Shown here: one piece after another, positions 1 to 14,305 of the stretch
Layout of the letters: the number at the start of each line of letters is the position of its first letter
How positions within the stretch are numbered: position 1 is the first letter of the stretch
NCBI GenBank assembly: GCA_030634925.1
Contig: DAOVZV010000004.1
Location: 1-16,135, forward strand
Length of the DNA stretch: 16,135 bases
Direction: 5' to 3'
Origin: Sulfurovum sp.
Lineage (GTDB): Bacteria; Campylobacterota; Campylobacteria; Campylobacterales; Sulfurovaceae
Translations under genes and position numbers: made by a program
Notes under the pieces: generated by a model
Databases searched by the model: none
Told to the model about the DNA's origin: nothing
Seen by the model: only the letters and a program-made list of their open reading frames with translations

Positions 1-20
1 AATAACTTTTAAATGATGGC

Positions 21-97
21 GCTGGTGTAGCTCAGCTGGCTAGAGCAGCTGATTTGTAATCAGCAGGTCGGGGGTTCGAGTCCCTTCACCAGCTCCA
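21..97 (+). tRNA. tRNA-Thr (anticodon UGU)
   Basis: A complete cloverleaf can be folded by eye. The 7-bp acceptor GCTGGTG/CACCAGC is followed by discriminator T and an encoded CCA (95-97). The anticodon stem GCTGA/TCAGC (48-52 and 60-64) holds loop TTTGTAA with anticodon TGT at 55-57. The T-arm is GGGGG-TTCGAGT-CCCTT. It reads ACA and, by wobble, other ACN threonine codons. It is first in a tRNA run that leads into tuf; any upstream promoter lies outside the window or in the first 20 bases. Confidence 0.97.
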
Positions 98-136
98 TAA
101 ATTTTATCAGTGTTTGACCATACAAAACATTATATC

Positions 137-221
137 GGTGAGTTAGTCAAGTGGCCAAAGACGGCAGACTGTAAATCTGCTCCCTCCGGGTTCGAAGGTT
201 CGAATCCTTCACTCACCACCA
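137..221 (+). tRNA. tRNA-Tyr (anticodon GUA)
   Basis: This is a type II tRNA with a long variable arm. The acceptor is GGTGAGT/ACTCACC, then discriminator A and encoded CCA (219-221). The anticodon stem GCAGA/TCTGC encloses loop CTGTAAA with anticodon GTA at 171-173. The variable arm contains a CCC/GGG mini-stem around 182-190, and the T-arm is GAAGG-TTCGAAT-CCTTC. The length of 85 nt fits bacterial tRNA-Tyr. It sits 39 bp after tRNA-Thr(UGU) and probably shares its transcript. Confidence 0.97.
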
Positions 222-244
222 TATAAATAATGTTGTTACATTAT

Positions 245-320
245 GCGGGCGTAGCTCAGTGGCTAGAGTTCCTGCCTTCCAAGCAGGCTGTCGAGAGTTC
301 GAATCTCTTCGCCCGCTCCA
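245..320 (+). tRNA. tRNA-Gly (anticodon UCC)
   Basis: Acceptor GCGGGCG/CGCCCGC is followed by discriminator T and encoded CCA (318-320). The anticodon stem CCTGC/GCAGG (271-275, 283-287) holds loop CTTCCAA with anticodon TCC at 278-280, reading GGA/GGG glycine codons. It is third in the tRNA run, 23 bp after tRNA-Tyr. The spacing suggests co-transcription and processing from one precursor. Confidence 0.97.
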
Positions 321-463
321 CAAAATTGTATAATTATGGGAGCTGATGTGAACAAATTATCTATTTTAACAACTTCACATTACTACAAATAACAAACACT
401 CATTTAATTACATATTTATAAATTAACTATCACGATTACTCGTGCTAATTATTGACTATAGTT
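321..463 (+). promoter_or_regulatory. tRNA-Gly / tRNA-Thr(GGU) spacer with a possible promoter
   Basis: This is a 143-bp AT-rich spacer with no credible gene. It holds a perfect TATAAT at 329-334 preceded by TG, which could serve as a -10 element. Campylobacterota sigma-70 promoters usually lack a conserved -35, so its absence here is not decisive. Downstream is an inverted repeat, ATGTGAA at 346-352 and TTCACAT at 374-380, with a 21-nt loop. If the promoter is real, the repeat would lie just past the start of a transcript for tRNA-Thr(GGU) and tuf. TATAAT is common by chance in such AT-rich DNA, so this stays tentative. Confidence 0.35.
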
Positions 464-538
<75 letters not shown>

Positions 539-546
539 CAATCAAC

Positions 547-589
547 TATGGACAAGAGTATTACCTAGTTGGTAATAGTTTTGTCCATA
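547..589 (+). other. Long hairpin between tRNA-Thr(GGU) and tuf
   Basis: The outer arms TATGGACAA (547-555) and TTGTCCATA (581-589) pair perfectly over 9 bp. After a short internal mismatch region, inner arms TATTACC (559-565) and GGTAATA (571-577) pair over 7 bp around a 5-nt loop. No T-run follows, so it is not a canonical intrinsic terminator. It could be an RNase processing site that frees the tRNA 3' end from tuf mRNA, or a structured 5' element of a tRNA-tuf transcript. The structure is seen in the sequence; the role is inference. Confidence 0.6.
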
Positions 590-604
590 ATGGTTAAGAA
601 AAAT

Positions 605-622
605 AGGGTATAATTCTACCCT
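605..622 (+). promoter_or_regulatory. Probable tuf promoter -10 inside a small hairpin
   Basis: TATAAT at 609-614 is a consensus -10 element, placing a start near 621 and a 5' UTR of about 30 nt that contains the AGGAG ribosome site (640-644). The same bases form a 6-bp hairpin, AGGGTA (605-610) with TACCCT (617-622), followed by a T/A-rich run. Read-through RNA from the tRNAs would therefore meet a hairpin at the point where a tuf-specific transcript starts. No good -35 is visible, which is usual in Campylobacterota. Confidence 0.5.
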
Positions 623-650
623 TTAAAATATTTTACGCTAGGAGAATAGC

Positions 651-1859
651 ATGGCTAAAGAAAAATTCGAACGAACAAAACCGCATGTAAACATCGGTAC
701 TATCGGTCACGTTGACCACGGAAAAACTACATTAACAGCTGCAATCACAATGTGTTTGGGACTTAAAAATGGTCAAGCAACAATGGATTATGATCAAATT
801 GATAACGCTCCTGAAGAGAGAGAAAGAGGTATCACAATTGCTACTTCTCATGTAGAATATGAAACAGATGCTAGACATTATGCTCATGTTGATTGTCCAG
901 GTCACGCCGATTATGTTAAAAATATGATTACTGGTGCTGCTCAAATGGATGGTGCTATTCTTGTTATCGCTGCAACTGATGGACCAATGGCTCAAACTAG
1001 AGAGCATATCCTTCTTTCTAAGCAAGTAGGTGTTCCATATATCGTAATTTTCTTGAACAAAGAAGACCAACTTGATGATGAAGATAAAGAAGAGATGTTA
1101 GAGCTTGTAGAGATGGAAGTTCGTGAACTTCTTTCAGAATATGAATTCCCAGGTGACGATACTCCAGTTATCGCTGGTTCTGCATTCCAAGCACTTGAAG
1201 AAGCTAAATCTGGAACAGCTGGTGAGTGGTCAGATAAGATTTATGAACTAATGAAGCAAGTAGATGAGTATATTCCTGAGCCTGTAAGAGAAACTGAAAA
1301 AGATTTCCTTATGGCAATCGAAGATATCTTTACTATCCAAGGTCGTGGTACTGTTGTAACTGGTAAAGTTGATCAAGGTACTGTATGTGTTGGTAATGAA
1401 GTTGAAATCGTTGGTCTTAAAGATACTCAAAAAACAACTGTAACAGGTGTTGAGATGTTCCGTAAAGAGATGGATTGTGGTGAAGCTGGCGATAATGCTG
1501 GTGTCCTTATCCGTGGTATTGATAAAGAAGCAGTACAAAGAGGTATGGTTCTTTGTAAGCCAGGTTCAATCAACCCACACACTAAGTTTGAAGCAGAAGT
1601 TTATGTATTGACTAAAGAAGAGGGTGGAAGACATACTCCATTCTTCAACAACTACAGACCTCAGTTTTATGTTCGTACAACAGATGTAACAGGTTCAGTT
1701 CAACTTCAAGATGGTACTGAAATGGTTATGCCAGGAGACAATGTTAAAGTAAATGTTGAACTTATTGCTCCAGTTGCACTCGAAGAGGGTACTAGATTTG
1801 CTATCCGTGAAGGTGGTAGAACAGTTGGTGCTGGTGTTGTTGCTAAGGTAATCGCATAA
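651..1859 (+). CDS. tuf: Translation elongation factor Tu
   Basis: EF-Tu is the cytoplasmic GTPase that delivers aminoacyl-tRNA to the ribosomal A site. The protein is 402 aa, slightly longer than E. coli EF-Tu (394). GTPase motifs are clear: P-loop GHVDHGKT at 19-26, the RGITI switch I region, DCPGH at 81-85 with catalytic His85, NKED at 136-139 and the SA motif at 177-178. Domains 2 and 3 follow (about 215-402), ending with the conserved [10 protein letters not shown]. Oddities are NKED for the common NKCD, three extra residues just after it, SAF for SAL, and Ala114 in a segment usually reading GPMPQTREH. The start follows AGGAG at 6 nt spacing. Position after four tRNAs and before secE/nusG matches the E. 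coli tufB locus. Confidence in identity is very high. Confidence 0.99.
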   Translation: MAKEKFERTKPHVNIGTIGHVDHGKTTLTAAITMCLGLKNGQATMDYDQIDNAPEERERGITIATSHVEYETDARHYAHVDCPGHADYVKNMITGAAQMDGAILVIAATDGPMAQTREHILLSKQVGVPYIVIFLNKEDQLDDEDKEEMLELVEMEVRELLSEYEFPGDDTPVIAGSAFQALEEAKSGTAGEWSDKIYELMKQVDEYIPEPVRETEKDFLMAIEDIFTIQGRGTVVTGKVDQGTVCVGNEVEIVGLKDTQKTTVTGVEMFRKEMDCGEAGDNAGVLIRGIDKEAVQRGMVLCKPGSINPHTKFEAEVYVLTKEEGGRHTPFFNNYRPQFYVRTTDVTGSVQLQDGTEMVMPGDNVKVNVELIAPVALEEGTRFAIREGGRTVGAGVVAKVIA

Positions 1860-1865
1860 TCGCAT

Positions 1866-1893
1866 TTGCAAGAGTTAATGCTCTTGCAATTTA
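1866..1893 (+). terminator. Terminator-like hairpin after tuf
   Basis: TTGCAAGAG (1866-1874) pairs perfectly over 9 bp with CTCTTGCAA (1881-1889) around a 6-nt loop. A short T-rich tail (TTTAT) follows. It starts 7 bp after the tuf stop and ends 16 bp before rpmG. With its weak T-run it is best read as an attenuator or 3'-end stabiliser that keeps tuf mRNA in excess over downstream genes. Confidence 0.6.
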
Positions 1894-1908
1894 TCATAGG
1901 AGATAACA

Positions 1909-2061
1909 ATGAGAGAAACAGTTCATTTAGGTTGTGAAAAGTGTACAAGAAGAAACTATCACACAAATAAAAACAAAAAGACAACTACCGAGAAACTTGC
2001 TCTTAAGAAGTATTGTAAATGGTGTAAATGTCATACAATTCACAAAGAGATGAAGCTTTAA
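1909..2061 (+). CDS. rpmG: 50S ribosomal protein L33
   Basis: This small gene encodes 50 aa beginning [17 protein letters not shown] and ending IHKEMKL. It is a zinc-ribbon form of L33: Cys9/Cys12 and Cys36/Cys39 make two CxxC knuckles. An additional Cys41 sits where many homologues have a basic residue. L33 is a basic protein of the large subunit near the E site. The core [11 protein letters not shown] is family-typical. The start is ATG with AGGAG (1898-1902) just upstream. It lies between two hairpins, so its transcription may be partly insulated. rpmG next to secE/nusG with tRNA-Trp between them is common in bacteria. Confidence 0.96.
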   Translation: MRETVHLGCEKCTRRNYHTNKNKKTTTEKLALKKYCKWCKCHTIHKEMKL

Positions 2062-2082
2062 GCTAATACTTTGTATCTTTTG

Positions 2083-2125
2083 GGTATTATTCAAGTCTTC
2101 AAAATGAATTTGAATAATACCTTTT
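2083..2125 (+). terminator. Strong stem-loop with T-run between rpmG and tRNA-Trp
   Basis: GGTATTATTCAA (2083-2094) pairs perfectly over 12 bp with TTGAATAATACC (2110-2121). The loop can form three further pairs (TTC/GAA). TTTT follows at 2122-2125, the layout of an intrinsic terminator. However, tRNA-Trp starts only 8 bp later with no room for its own promoter. Partial read-through, or a role in cutting the RNA before tRNA 5' maturation, is therefore likely. Confidence 0.65.
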
Positions 2126-2133
2126 AAATATCT

Positions 2134-2209
2134 AGGCCAATAGCTCAGTTGGTAGAGCACTGGTCTCCAAAACCAGGTGCCGTGGGTTCGAGTCCCTCTT
2201 GGCCTGCCA
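2134..2209 (+). tRNA. tRNA-Trp (anticodon CCA)
   Basis: Acceptor AGGCCAA/TTGGCCT is followed by discriminator G (2206) and encoded CCA (2207-2209). The anticodon stem CTGGT/ACCAG (2160-2164, 2172-2176) holds loop CTCCAAA with anticodon CCA at 2167-2169, reading UGG. It is embedded between rpmG and secE, 20 bp before the secE start. It must be excised from a messenger transcript or escape the preceding terminator-like hairpin. Confidence 0.97.
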
Positions 2210-2229
2210 CAATAAAAAGGTAACATATA

Positions 2230-2409
2230 ATGGGAAAAATTTCAACATTTATATCGAATGCGAAAGCAGAAATTCATAAAGTAATATTTCCAACAAAAGT
2301 ACAAGTACGACAAGCATTTTTGGCAGTTATTCTAGTAGTAACTGTAATATCAATATTTTTAGCATTAGTTGATTTCTTGATGTCATCAATTGTATCATCA
2401 GTTTTATAG
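2230..2409 (+). CDS. secE: Preprotein translocase subunit SecE
   Basis: This is a 59-aa protein and the short form of SecE with a single transmembrane helix. The cytoplasmic amphipathic N-terminus (about 1-26) contains the conserved segment EIHKVIFPTKVQVRQ, matching the family motif around E(L)kKV.wPt. A hydrophobic helix follows at about 29-52. SecE clamps SecY in the inner-membrane SecYEG channel. E. coli SecE has two extra N-terminal helices, but most bacteria have this minimal version. The ATG follows AAAAAGG (2214-2220). The gene ends in TAG at 2407-2409, which overlaps the AGGA used by nusG. Neighbours tRNA-Trp upstream and nusG downstream fit the universal secE-nusG pair. Confidence 0.95.
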   Translation: MGKISTFISNAKAEIHKVIFPTKVQVRQAFLAVILVVTVISIFLALVDFLMSSIVSSVL

Positions 2410-2417
2410 GATAAATA

Positions 2418-2948
2418 ATGGCTTTTCAATGGTACGCAATACAAACATACTCTGGTAGTGAACAGTCTGTAAAAAGAGCGATAGAACAACTTATTGTCGA
2501 TTATGGTATCGAAGAAAAAGTTGAGAGAATTGTTGTCCCTACAGAAGAGGTGATAGAAGTAAAAGATGGTAAGAAGAAGATAACAGAGAGAACGCTATAC
2601 TCTGGATATGCTTTTGCACATATAGACCTGGATACTGATTTATGGCACAAGATACAATCTCTGCCTAGAGTATCTAGATTTATCGGTGAACAAAAGACTC
2701 CAACAGCTCTTACGGAAGCAGATATCAAAGTAATTTTGGACAAGATGGAGCAGAAATCTCCACCTCGTCCAAAAGTAGATTTTGAGACAGGTGAAATGGT
2801 ACGGATAGTAGATGGTCCATTTGCCAACTTTACAGGTATGGTAGAAGAGTATGACTTAGACCATGGTAAGTTGAGACTAAATGTATCTATATTCGGTAGA
2901 AATACACCAGTTGAGATACTTTATACGCAAGTAGAAAAAATTATATAA
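2418..2948 (+). CDS. nusG: Transcription termination/antitermination factor NusG
   Basis: NusG is 176 aa with the two usual domains. The N-terminal NGN domain (about 1-115) begins [15 protein letters not shown] and binds the RNA polymerase clamp/beta' coiled coil. The C-terminal KOW domain (about 125-176) has [16 protein letters not shown]. This domain contacts Rho or ribosomal S10, coupling transcription to translation. Its length is close to E. coli NusG (181). The start is ATG 8 bp after the secE stop, and the ribosome site AGGA (2408-2411) lies on that stop, so the two are probably translationally coupled. It is 34 bp upstream of rplK, as in most bacteria. Confidence 0.98.
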   Translation: MAFQWYAIQTYSGSEQSVKRAIEQLIVDYGIEEKVERIVVPTEEVIEVKDGKKKITERTLYSGYAFAHIDLDTDLWHKIQSLPRVSRFIGEQKTPTALTEADIKVILDKMEQKSPPRPKVDFETGEMVRIVDGPFANFTGMVEEYDLDHGKLRLNVSIFGRNTPVEILYTQVEKII

Positions 2949-2982
2949 GACTAAATGGTCAAATTACACAAAGGAAAAACAG

Positions 2983-3408
2983 ATGGCAAAAAAGATAGCT
3001 TTTAAGTTTAAAATGATGATTCCAGCTGGAGCAGCAAATCCATCACCACCAGTAGGTCCTGCATTGGGACAAAGAGGTGTAAATATTATGGAATTTTGTA
3101 AGGCTTTCAATGAGAAAACAAAAGATAAGTCAGGATTTACAATACCTGTTATTGTAACTGTATATGCTGATAAAAGTTTTACATTTGAGACTAAGCAACC
3201 ACCAGCGAGTGACCTTATCAAAAAAGCAGCAGGTATCAAAAAAGGTACAGATAACCCTATCTTGAACAAAGTAGGTTCTATCACAAAAGCTAAGCTTGAT
3301 GAGATTATCGACCAAAAAATCGTAGACCTAAATACAAATGACAGAGATATGGCAGCAAATATCATCGCTGGAAGTTGTAGAAGTATGGGTGTAGAGATTA
3401 TAGACTAA
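2983..3408 (+). CDS. rplK: 50S ribosomal protein L11
   Basis: L11 is 141 aa, the standard family length. The N-terminal domain carries the proline-rich segment [15 protein letters not shown] (20-34), the site linked to thiostrepton binding and EF-G/RelA function. The C-terminal domain (about 75-141) binds the GTPase-associated centre of 23S rRNA; it ends with [13 protein letters not shown], typical of the family. The ribosome site AAAGGA (2969-2974) precedes the ATG by 8 nt. It forms the rplK-rplA pair, 62 bp apart. The gap after it contains a hairpin that may bind L1. Confidence 0.99.
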   Translation: MAKKIAFKFKMMIPAGAANPSPPVGPALGQRGVNIMEFCKAFNEKTKDKSGFTIPVIVTVYADKSFTFETKQPPASDLIKKAAGIKKGTDNPILNKVGSITKAKLDEIIDQKIVDLNTNDRDMAANIIAGSCRSMGVEIID

Positions 3409-3426
3409 TCTTTTAGACAATCAAAA

Positions 3427-3450
3427 CCACATGATTTAAATATGTGGGAG
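3427..3450 (+). promoter_or_regulatory. Hairpin with GTGGGAG before rplA; possible L1 operator
   Basis: CCACAT (3427-3432) pairs with ATGTGG (3442-3447), and the 3' arm runs on into GGAG, so the RNA contains GUGGGAG (3444-3450). The 5' side is preceded by CAAAA. The L1-binding site in 23S rRNA also has GUGGGAG opposite an A-rich strand ending in CCAC. L1 is known to repress its own operon by binding mRNA that mimics this site. In E. coli that site lies before rplK; here it would be before rplA. The hairpin is visible; the L1 role is inference. Confidence 0.35.
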
Positions 3451-3470
3451 CATAGTAAGCGGAGAATAAA

Positions 3471-4175
3471 ATGGCAAAAAAATTAACTAAAAAAAGAGAA
3501 GAGCTACTAAAAAAAGTAGATGCTTCTAAGGCATACGGCGTTGATGAAGCGATGGAGACACTCAAAAGTCTTAAATCGGCTAAATTTGATGAGACTATAG
3601 AGATAGCACTAAACCTAAATGTAGACCCTAGACACGCTGACCAAATGGTTAGAGGTTCTGTTGTTCTTCCAAATGGAACAGGTAAAACAGTTAGAGTAGC
3701 AGTATTTGCAAAAGATGCAAAAGCAGATGAAGCAAAAGCAGCTGGTGCTGACTTGGTTGGTTCAACTGAGCTTATCGAAGATATTCAAGCTGGTAAAATT
3801 GATTTTGACATCGTTATTGCTACTCCTGATATGATGGGTACACTTGGAAAAGTGGCTAGAATTTTAGGACCAAAAGGTCTTATGCCAAATCCTAAAACAG
3901 GTACAGTTACTATGGATGTAACTAAAGCTGTTGAGAATGCAAAAGGTGGTCAAGTAAACTTTAGAGTTGATAAAAAAGGTAATATCCACGCAGGGATAGG
4001 TAAAATATCTTTTTCTGTAGAAGCTATCAAAGAGAACTTTGTAACTCTACTAGAGACTATAAACAGAGCAAAACCAGCATCTGCAAAAGGTAGATTTATC
4101 ACAAATGCTGCATTGTCTTTGACTATGAGTCCATCTATCAAGCTAGACACTACAGAACTTATGGACATCAAATAA
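3471..4175 (+). CDS. rplA: 50S ribosomal protein L1
   Basis: L1 is 234 aa, the same length as E. coli L1. It begins [15 protein letters not shown] and contains the conserved core [16 protein letters not shown] (about 137-152). It also has the RNA-contact segments around [12 protein letters not shown] (51-62) and the conserved GRFIT near residue 206. L1 forms the mobile stalk by the E site that moves deacylated tRNA out. It is also a classic translational repressor of its own operon. ATG follows GGAGA (3461-3465) at good spacing. It stands between rplK and a 207-bp regulatory gap leading to rplJ, as in E. coli. Confidence 0.99.
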   Translation: MAKKLTKKREELLKKVDASKAYGVDEAMETLKSLKSAKFDETIEIALNLNVDPRHADQMVRGSVVLPNGTGKTVRVAVFAKDAKADEAKAAGADLVGSTELIEDIQAGKIDFDIVIATPDMMGTLGKVARILGPKGLMPNPKTGTVTMDVTKAVENAKGGQVNFRVDKKGNIHAGIGKISFSVEAIKENFVTLLETINRAKPASAKGRFITNAALSLTMSPSIKLDTTELMDIK

Positions 4176-4186
4176 GTTTTGCTCAC

Positions 4187-4205
4187 TCTCACGCTTTGCG
4201 TGGGA
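4187..4205 (+). other. GC-rich hairpin shortly after rplA
   Basis: TCTCACGC (4187-4194) pairs with GCGTGGGA (4198-4205) over 8 bp, including one T-G wobble, around a TTT loop. It lies 12 bp after the rplA stop. An AT-rich tract follows but no continuous T-run, so it looks like a weak terminator or a 3'-end stabiliser dividing rplK-rplA from rplJ-rplL. Confidence 0.45.
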
Positions 4206-4279
4206 ATGATTATATATTATTTTCAATCAAGAGTTATAAATTAACTTTTGTTTGAGACTATTTGTACTCATTATTTTAG

Positions 4280-4382
4280 GTTAAAGACAATAGGGGCGAA
4301 AGCTTAATATATCTGTGAGAAATCATAGATTGGTTGAGATGAAAATCTTGACACCCTTTTGGAAATCGAAAGGAGAATATAT
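4280..4382 (+). promoter_or_regulatory. Ribosomal protein L10 leader RNA
   Basis: The gap before rplJ contains a segment matching my memory of the L10 leader consensus. AGACAATAGG (4285-4294) is followed by a GCGAAAGC tetraloop hairpin (4296-4303), then TTAAT (4304-4308) and CTGTGAGA. Downstream is a small stem GAGAT/ATCTT around GAAA (4336-4349), then the AAAGGAG ribosome site. In known cases the L10(L7/L12) complex binds this RNA and represses translation or transcription of rplJ-rplL. The position directly before rplJ agrees. I base the call on motif and location, not a covariance search. Confidence 0.65.
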
Positions 4383-4868
4383 ATGACTAGAACTAGAAAA
4401 GAAGAACTTGTAGCACAGATGACAGCAGAGTTTACTGATGCTGGGTCTATTATCGTTTGTGATTACAAAGGTATGACTGTAGAGAAACTTGAAGTAGTTA
4501 GAAATCTTGCAAAAGATGAAGATGCTAAAGTACAAGTTATCAAGAATAAACTAGCAGAAATTGCATTGAAAAATGCTGGATGTGAGGATATTACTTTTAC
4601 AAATACAAACATTGTAATTTGGAGTGAATCTCAAATTACAGCTTGTAAGATAGCAGATAAAGCTGGAACTGATTTTGAAGAAAATTTCTCAATCAAAACT
4701 GGTCTAATCGAAGGTAAAGTAGCAGATATGGCAACAATTAATGCTATGGCTAAACTTCCAGATAGAGATACCCTTATTGGTATGCTTCTTAATGTTTGGA
4801 ATGCACCAGTTCAAAACTTTACAATCGGTATGGACGCATTATCTAAGAAGTTAGAAGAAGAGGCGTAG
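4383..4868 (+). CDS. rplJ: 50S ribosomal protein L10
   Basis: L10 is 161 aa, starting MTRTRKEELVAQMTAEF. It forms the base of the ribosomal stalk: the N-terminal domain (about 1-130) binds 23S rRNA beside L11, and the C-terminal helix (about 135-161) binds L7/L12 dimers. The family motif YKGMTVEKLEVVRN is visible near residues 28-41. I chose ATG 4383 because AAAGGAG (4369-4375) sits 7 nt upstream. An in-frame TTG at 4359 would place that ribosome site inside the coding region and add 8 residues the family lacks. It follows an L10-type leader and precedes rplL by 70 bp. Confidence 0.98.
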   Translation: MTRTRKEELVAQMTAEFTDAGSIIVCDYKGMTVEKLEVVRNLAKDEDAKVQVIKNKLAEIALKNAGCEDITFTNTNIVIWSESQITACKIADKAGTDFEENFSIKTGLIEGKVADMATINAMAKLPDRDTLIGMLLNVWNAPVQNFTIGMDALSKKLEEEA

Positions 4869-4912
4869 GTTCGATTTTATCGAACATCAAATAAAATGAT
4901 TTTATATCATTT
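4869..4912 (+). other. Two tandem hairpins between rplJ and rplL
   Basis: GTTCGAT (4869-4875) pairs with ATCGAAC (4879-4885) around TTT, beginning immediately after the rplJ stop codon. AAATGAT (4894-4900) pairs with ATCATTT (4906-4912) around TTTAT. They may mark an RNA-processing or stability boundary that allows extra rplL message, since L7/L12 is needed in several copies per ribosome. The pairing is clear; the role is inferred. Confidence 0.45.
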
Positions 4913-4917
4913 ATAAT
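4912..4917 (+). promoter_or_regulatory. Possible internal -10 element for rplL
   Basis: A perfect TATAAT lies 21 bp before the rplL ATG, within an AT-rich run. A start near 4924 would still include the ribosome site AAGGAA (4927-4932). It could boost rplL relative to rplJ. Chance matches are frequent in such AT-rich DNA and no -35 is evident. Confidence 0.25.
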
Positions 4918-4938
4918 ATATATTTTAAGGAATTAAAA

Positions 4939-5307
4939 ATGGCAACAACTAAAGAAGATGTTCTTGAGTTTATCTCAAATATGTCAGTACTTGAGCTTTC
5001 AGAGCTTGTAAAAGAATTTGAAGAGAAATTTGGCGTATCAGCACAAGCTACAGTAGTATCTGGTGGTGGAGCAGTAGCAGAAGCAGTAGAAGAGCAAACA
5101 GAATTTGATGTAATTCTTACTGGTGCTGGAGAGAAAAAAATCAATGCTATTAAAGTAGTAAGAGCTATTACAGGTCTTGGACTTAAAGAGGCTAAAGGTG
5201 CTGTTGAAGATGTACCATCTGTACTTAAAGAGGGTGTATCAAAAGACGAAGCTGAAGCTTTCAAAAAACAAATCGAAGAAGCTGGTGCAGCTTGTGAGCT
5301 TAAATAA
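4939..5307 (+). CDS. rplL: 50S ribosomal protein L7/L12
   Basis: L7/L12 is 122 aa, the usual length. The N-terminal dimerisation and L10-binding domain is at about 1-33. A flexible Ala/Gly/Val-rich hinge, including [15 protein letters not shown], covers about 40-54. The compact C-terminal domain (about 55-122) carries the [15 protein letters not shown] helix-turn region (72-86), which contacts EF-Tu, EF-G and other factors. It is the only multi-copy ribosomal protein. The start follows AAGGAA at about 6 nt. It ends with CELK. A 174-bp structured leader separates it from rpoB. Confidence 0.99.
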   Translation: MATTKEDVLEFISNMSVLELSELVKEFEEKFGVSAQATVVSGGGAVAEAVEEQTEFDVILTGAGEKKINAIKVVRAITGLGLKEAKGAVEDVPSVLKEGVSKDEAEAFKKQIEEAGAACELK

Positions 5308-5325
5308 TTTTTATTATTTAAGAGA

Positions 5326-5379
5326 GTCTAGGATTTATTCCTAGACGCATAACCTACTTAGATATAGTGAAAAACTATA
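5326..5379 (+). promoter_or_regulatory. Structured rplL-rpoB spacer (attenuator/processing region)
   Basis: Two hairpins stand in the 174-bp gap (5308-5481). GTCTAGGA (5326-5333) pairs perfectly over 8 bp with TCCTAGAC (5339-5346) around a 5-nt loop. TATAGT (5363-5368) pairs with ACTATA (5374-5379) around GAAAA. Neither has a T-run, so full termination is unlikely. In E. coli the same gap holds a partial attenuator and an RNase III site that lower rpoBC relative to rplJL; an analogous role is inferred here. The remainder (5380-5465) is AT-rich with no gene. Confidence 0.5.
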
Positions 5380-5478
5380 CGGAGACATTTCATACCCTCT
5401 TATAGCTTCTTTGTGTATCTAATGCATTTACAAAACTAATTTACTACAAACCATACTTACTAACCATATTAAGGATAG

Positions 5479-14158
<8,680 letters not shown>

Positions 14159-14169
14159 TAATATTTTAT

Positions 14170-14222
14170 GTAGGGTGCGATTTTTCGCACCTTGTTTTAA
14201 GGTGCGTGATTACGCACCCTAC
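14170..14222 (+). repeat. Double palindrome of GGTGCG/CGCACC arms
   Basis: Two hairpins share the same arm: the terminator stem, and a second stem GGTGCGT (14201-14207) with ACGCACC (14212-14218) around GATT. The outer ends also match: GTAGGGTGCG (14170-14179) is the exact inverted complement of CGCACCCTAC (14213-14222). The RNA could form two small hairpins or one long one. Similar GTAGGGTGCG palindromes occur between genes in various bacteria as dispersed repeats, from memory; copy number in this genome is not knowable here. Confidence 0.7.
14174..14198 (+). terminator. Intrinsic terminator of the rpoBC operon
   Basis: GGTGCGA (14174-14180) pairs perfectly with TCGCACC (14185-14191) around TTTT and is followed by TTGTTTT (14192-14198). 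It starts 15 bp after the rpoC stop. Stem GC content and the T-run make this the best rho-independent terminator in the window. It faces + only: no T-run follows on the opposite strand. Confidence 0.85.
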
Positions 14223-14257
14223 TATCTCCCCCCTCTAAGACAATATAAATTCTAATT

Positions 14258-14266
14258 TGATAAAAT
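14258..14266 (+). promoter_or_regulatory. Probable glnS promoter (extended -10)
   Basis: TG-A-TAAAAT (14258-14266) is an extended -10 element, 39 bp before the glnS ATG, in an AT-rich region after the rpoC terminator. A start near 14273 would give a leader of about 33 nt containing AAAAGG. No -35 is needed for an extended -10 promoter. Confidence 0.45.
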
Positions 14267-14305
14267 ACAATTATTATAAGAGTTCCAAAATCAAAAGGTT
14301 TAATA

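Noticed and set aside
336..392. An 18-codon open frame in the tRNA-Gly/tRNA-Thr spacer
   Set aside because: It has no ribosome-binding site and no recognisable product, and it overlaps the inverted repeat; such short frames are expected by chance.
732..1070. Antisense open frames inside tuf, nusG, rplK, rplA, rplL, rpoB and rpoC (and other minus-strand frames such as 1927-2226 across rpmG and tRNA-Trp)
   Set aside because: They mirror highly conserved + strand genes or tRNA sequence, have no recognisable domain or ribosome site, and show the low-complexity composition expected of shadow frames.
4359..4382. Upstream in-frame TTG as the rplJ start
   Set aside because: It would place AAAGGAG inside the gene and add 8 residues not seen in L10; ATG 4383 has ideal spacing.
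14257..14280. A -35/-10 pair TTGATA...TATAAG before glnS
   Set aside because: The spacing is only 12 bp, too short for a sigma-70 promoter; the extended -10 TGATAAAAT explains the site better.
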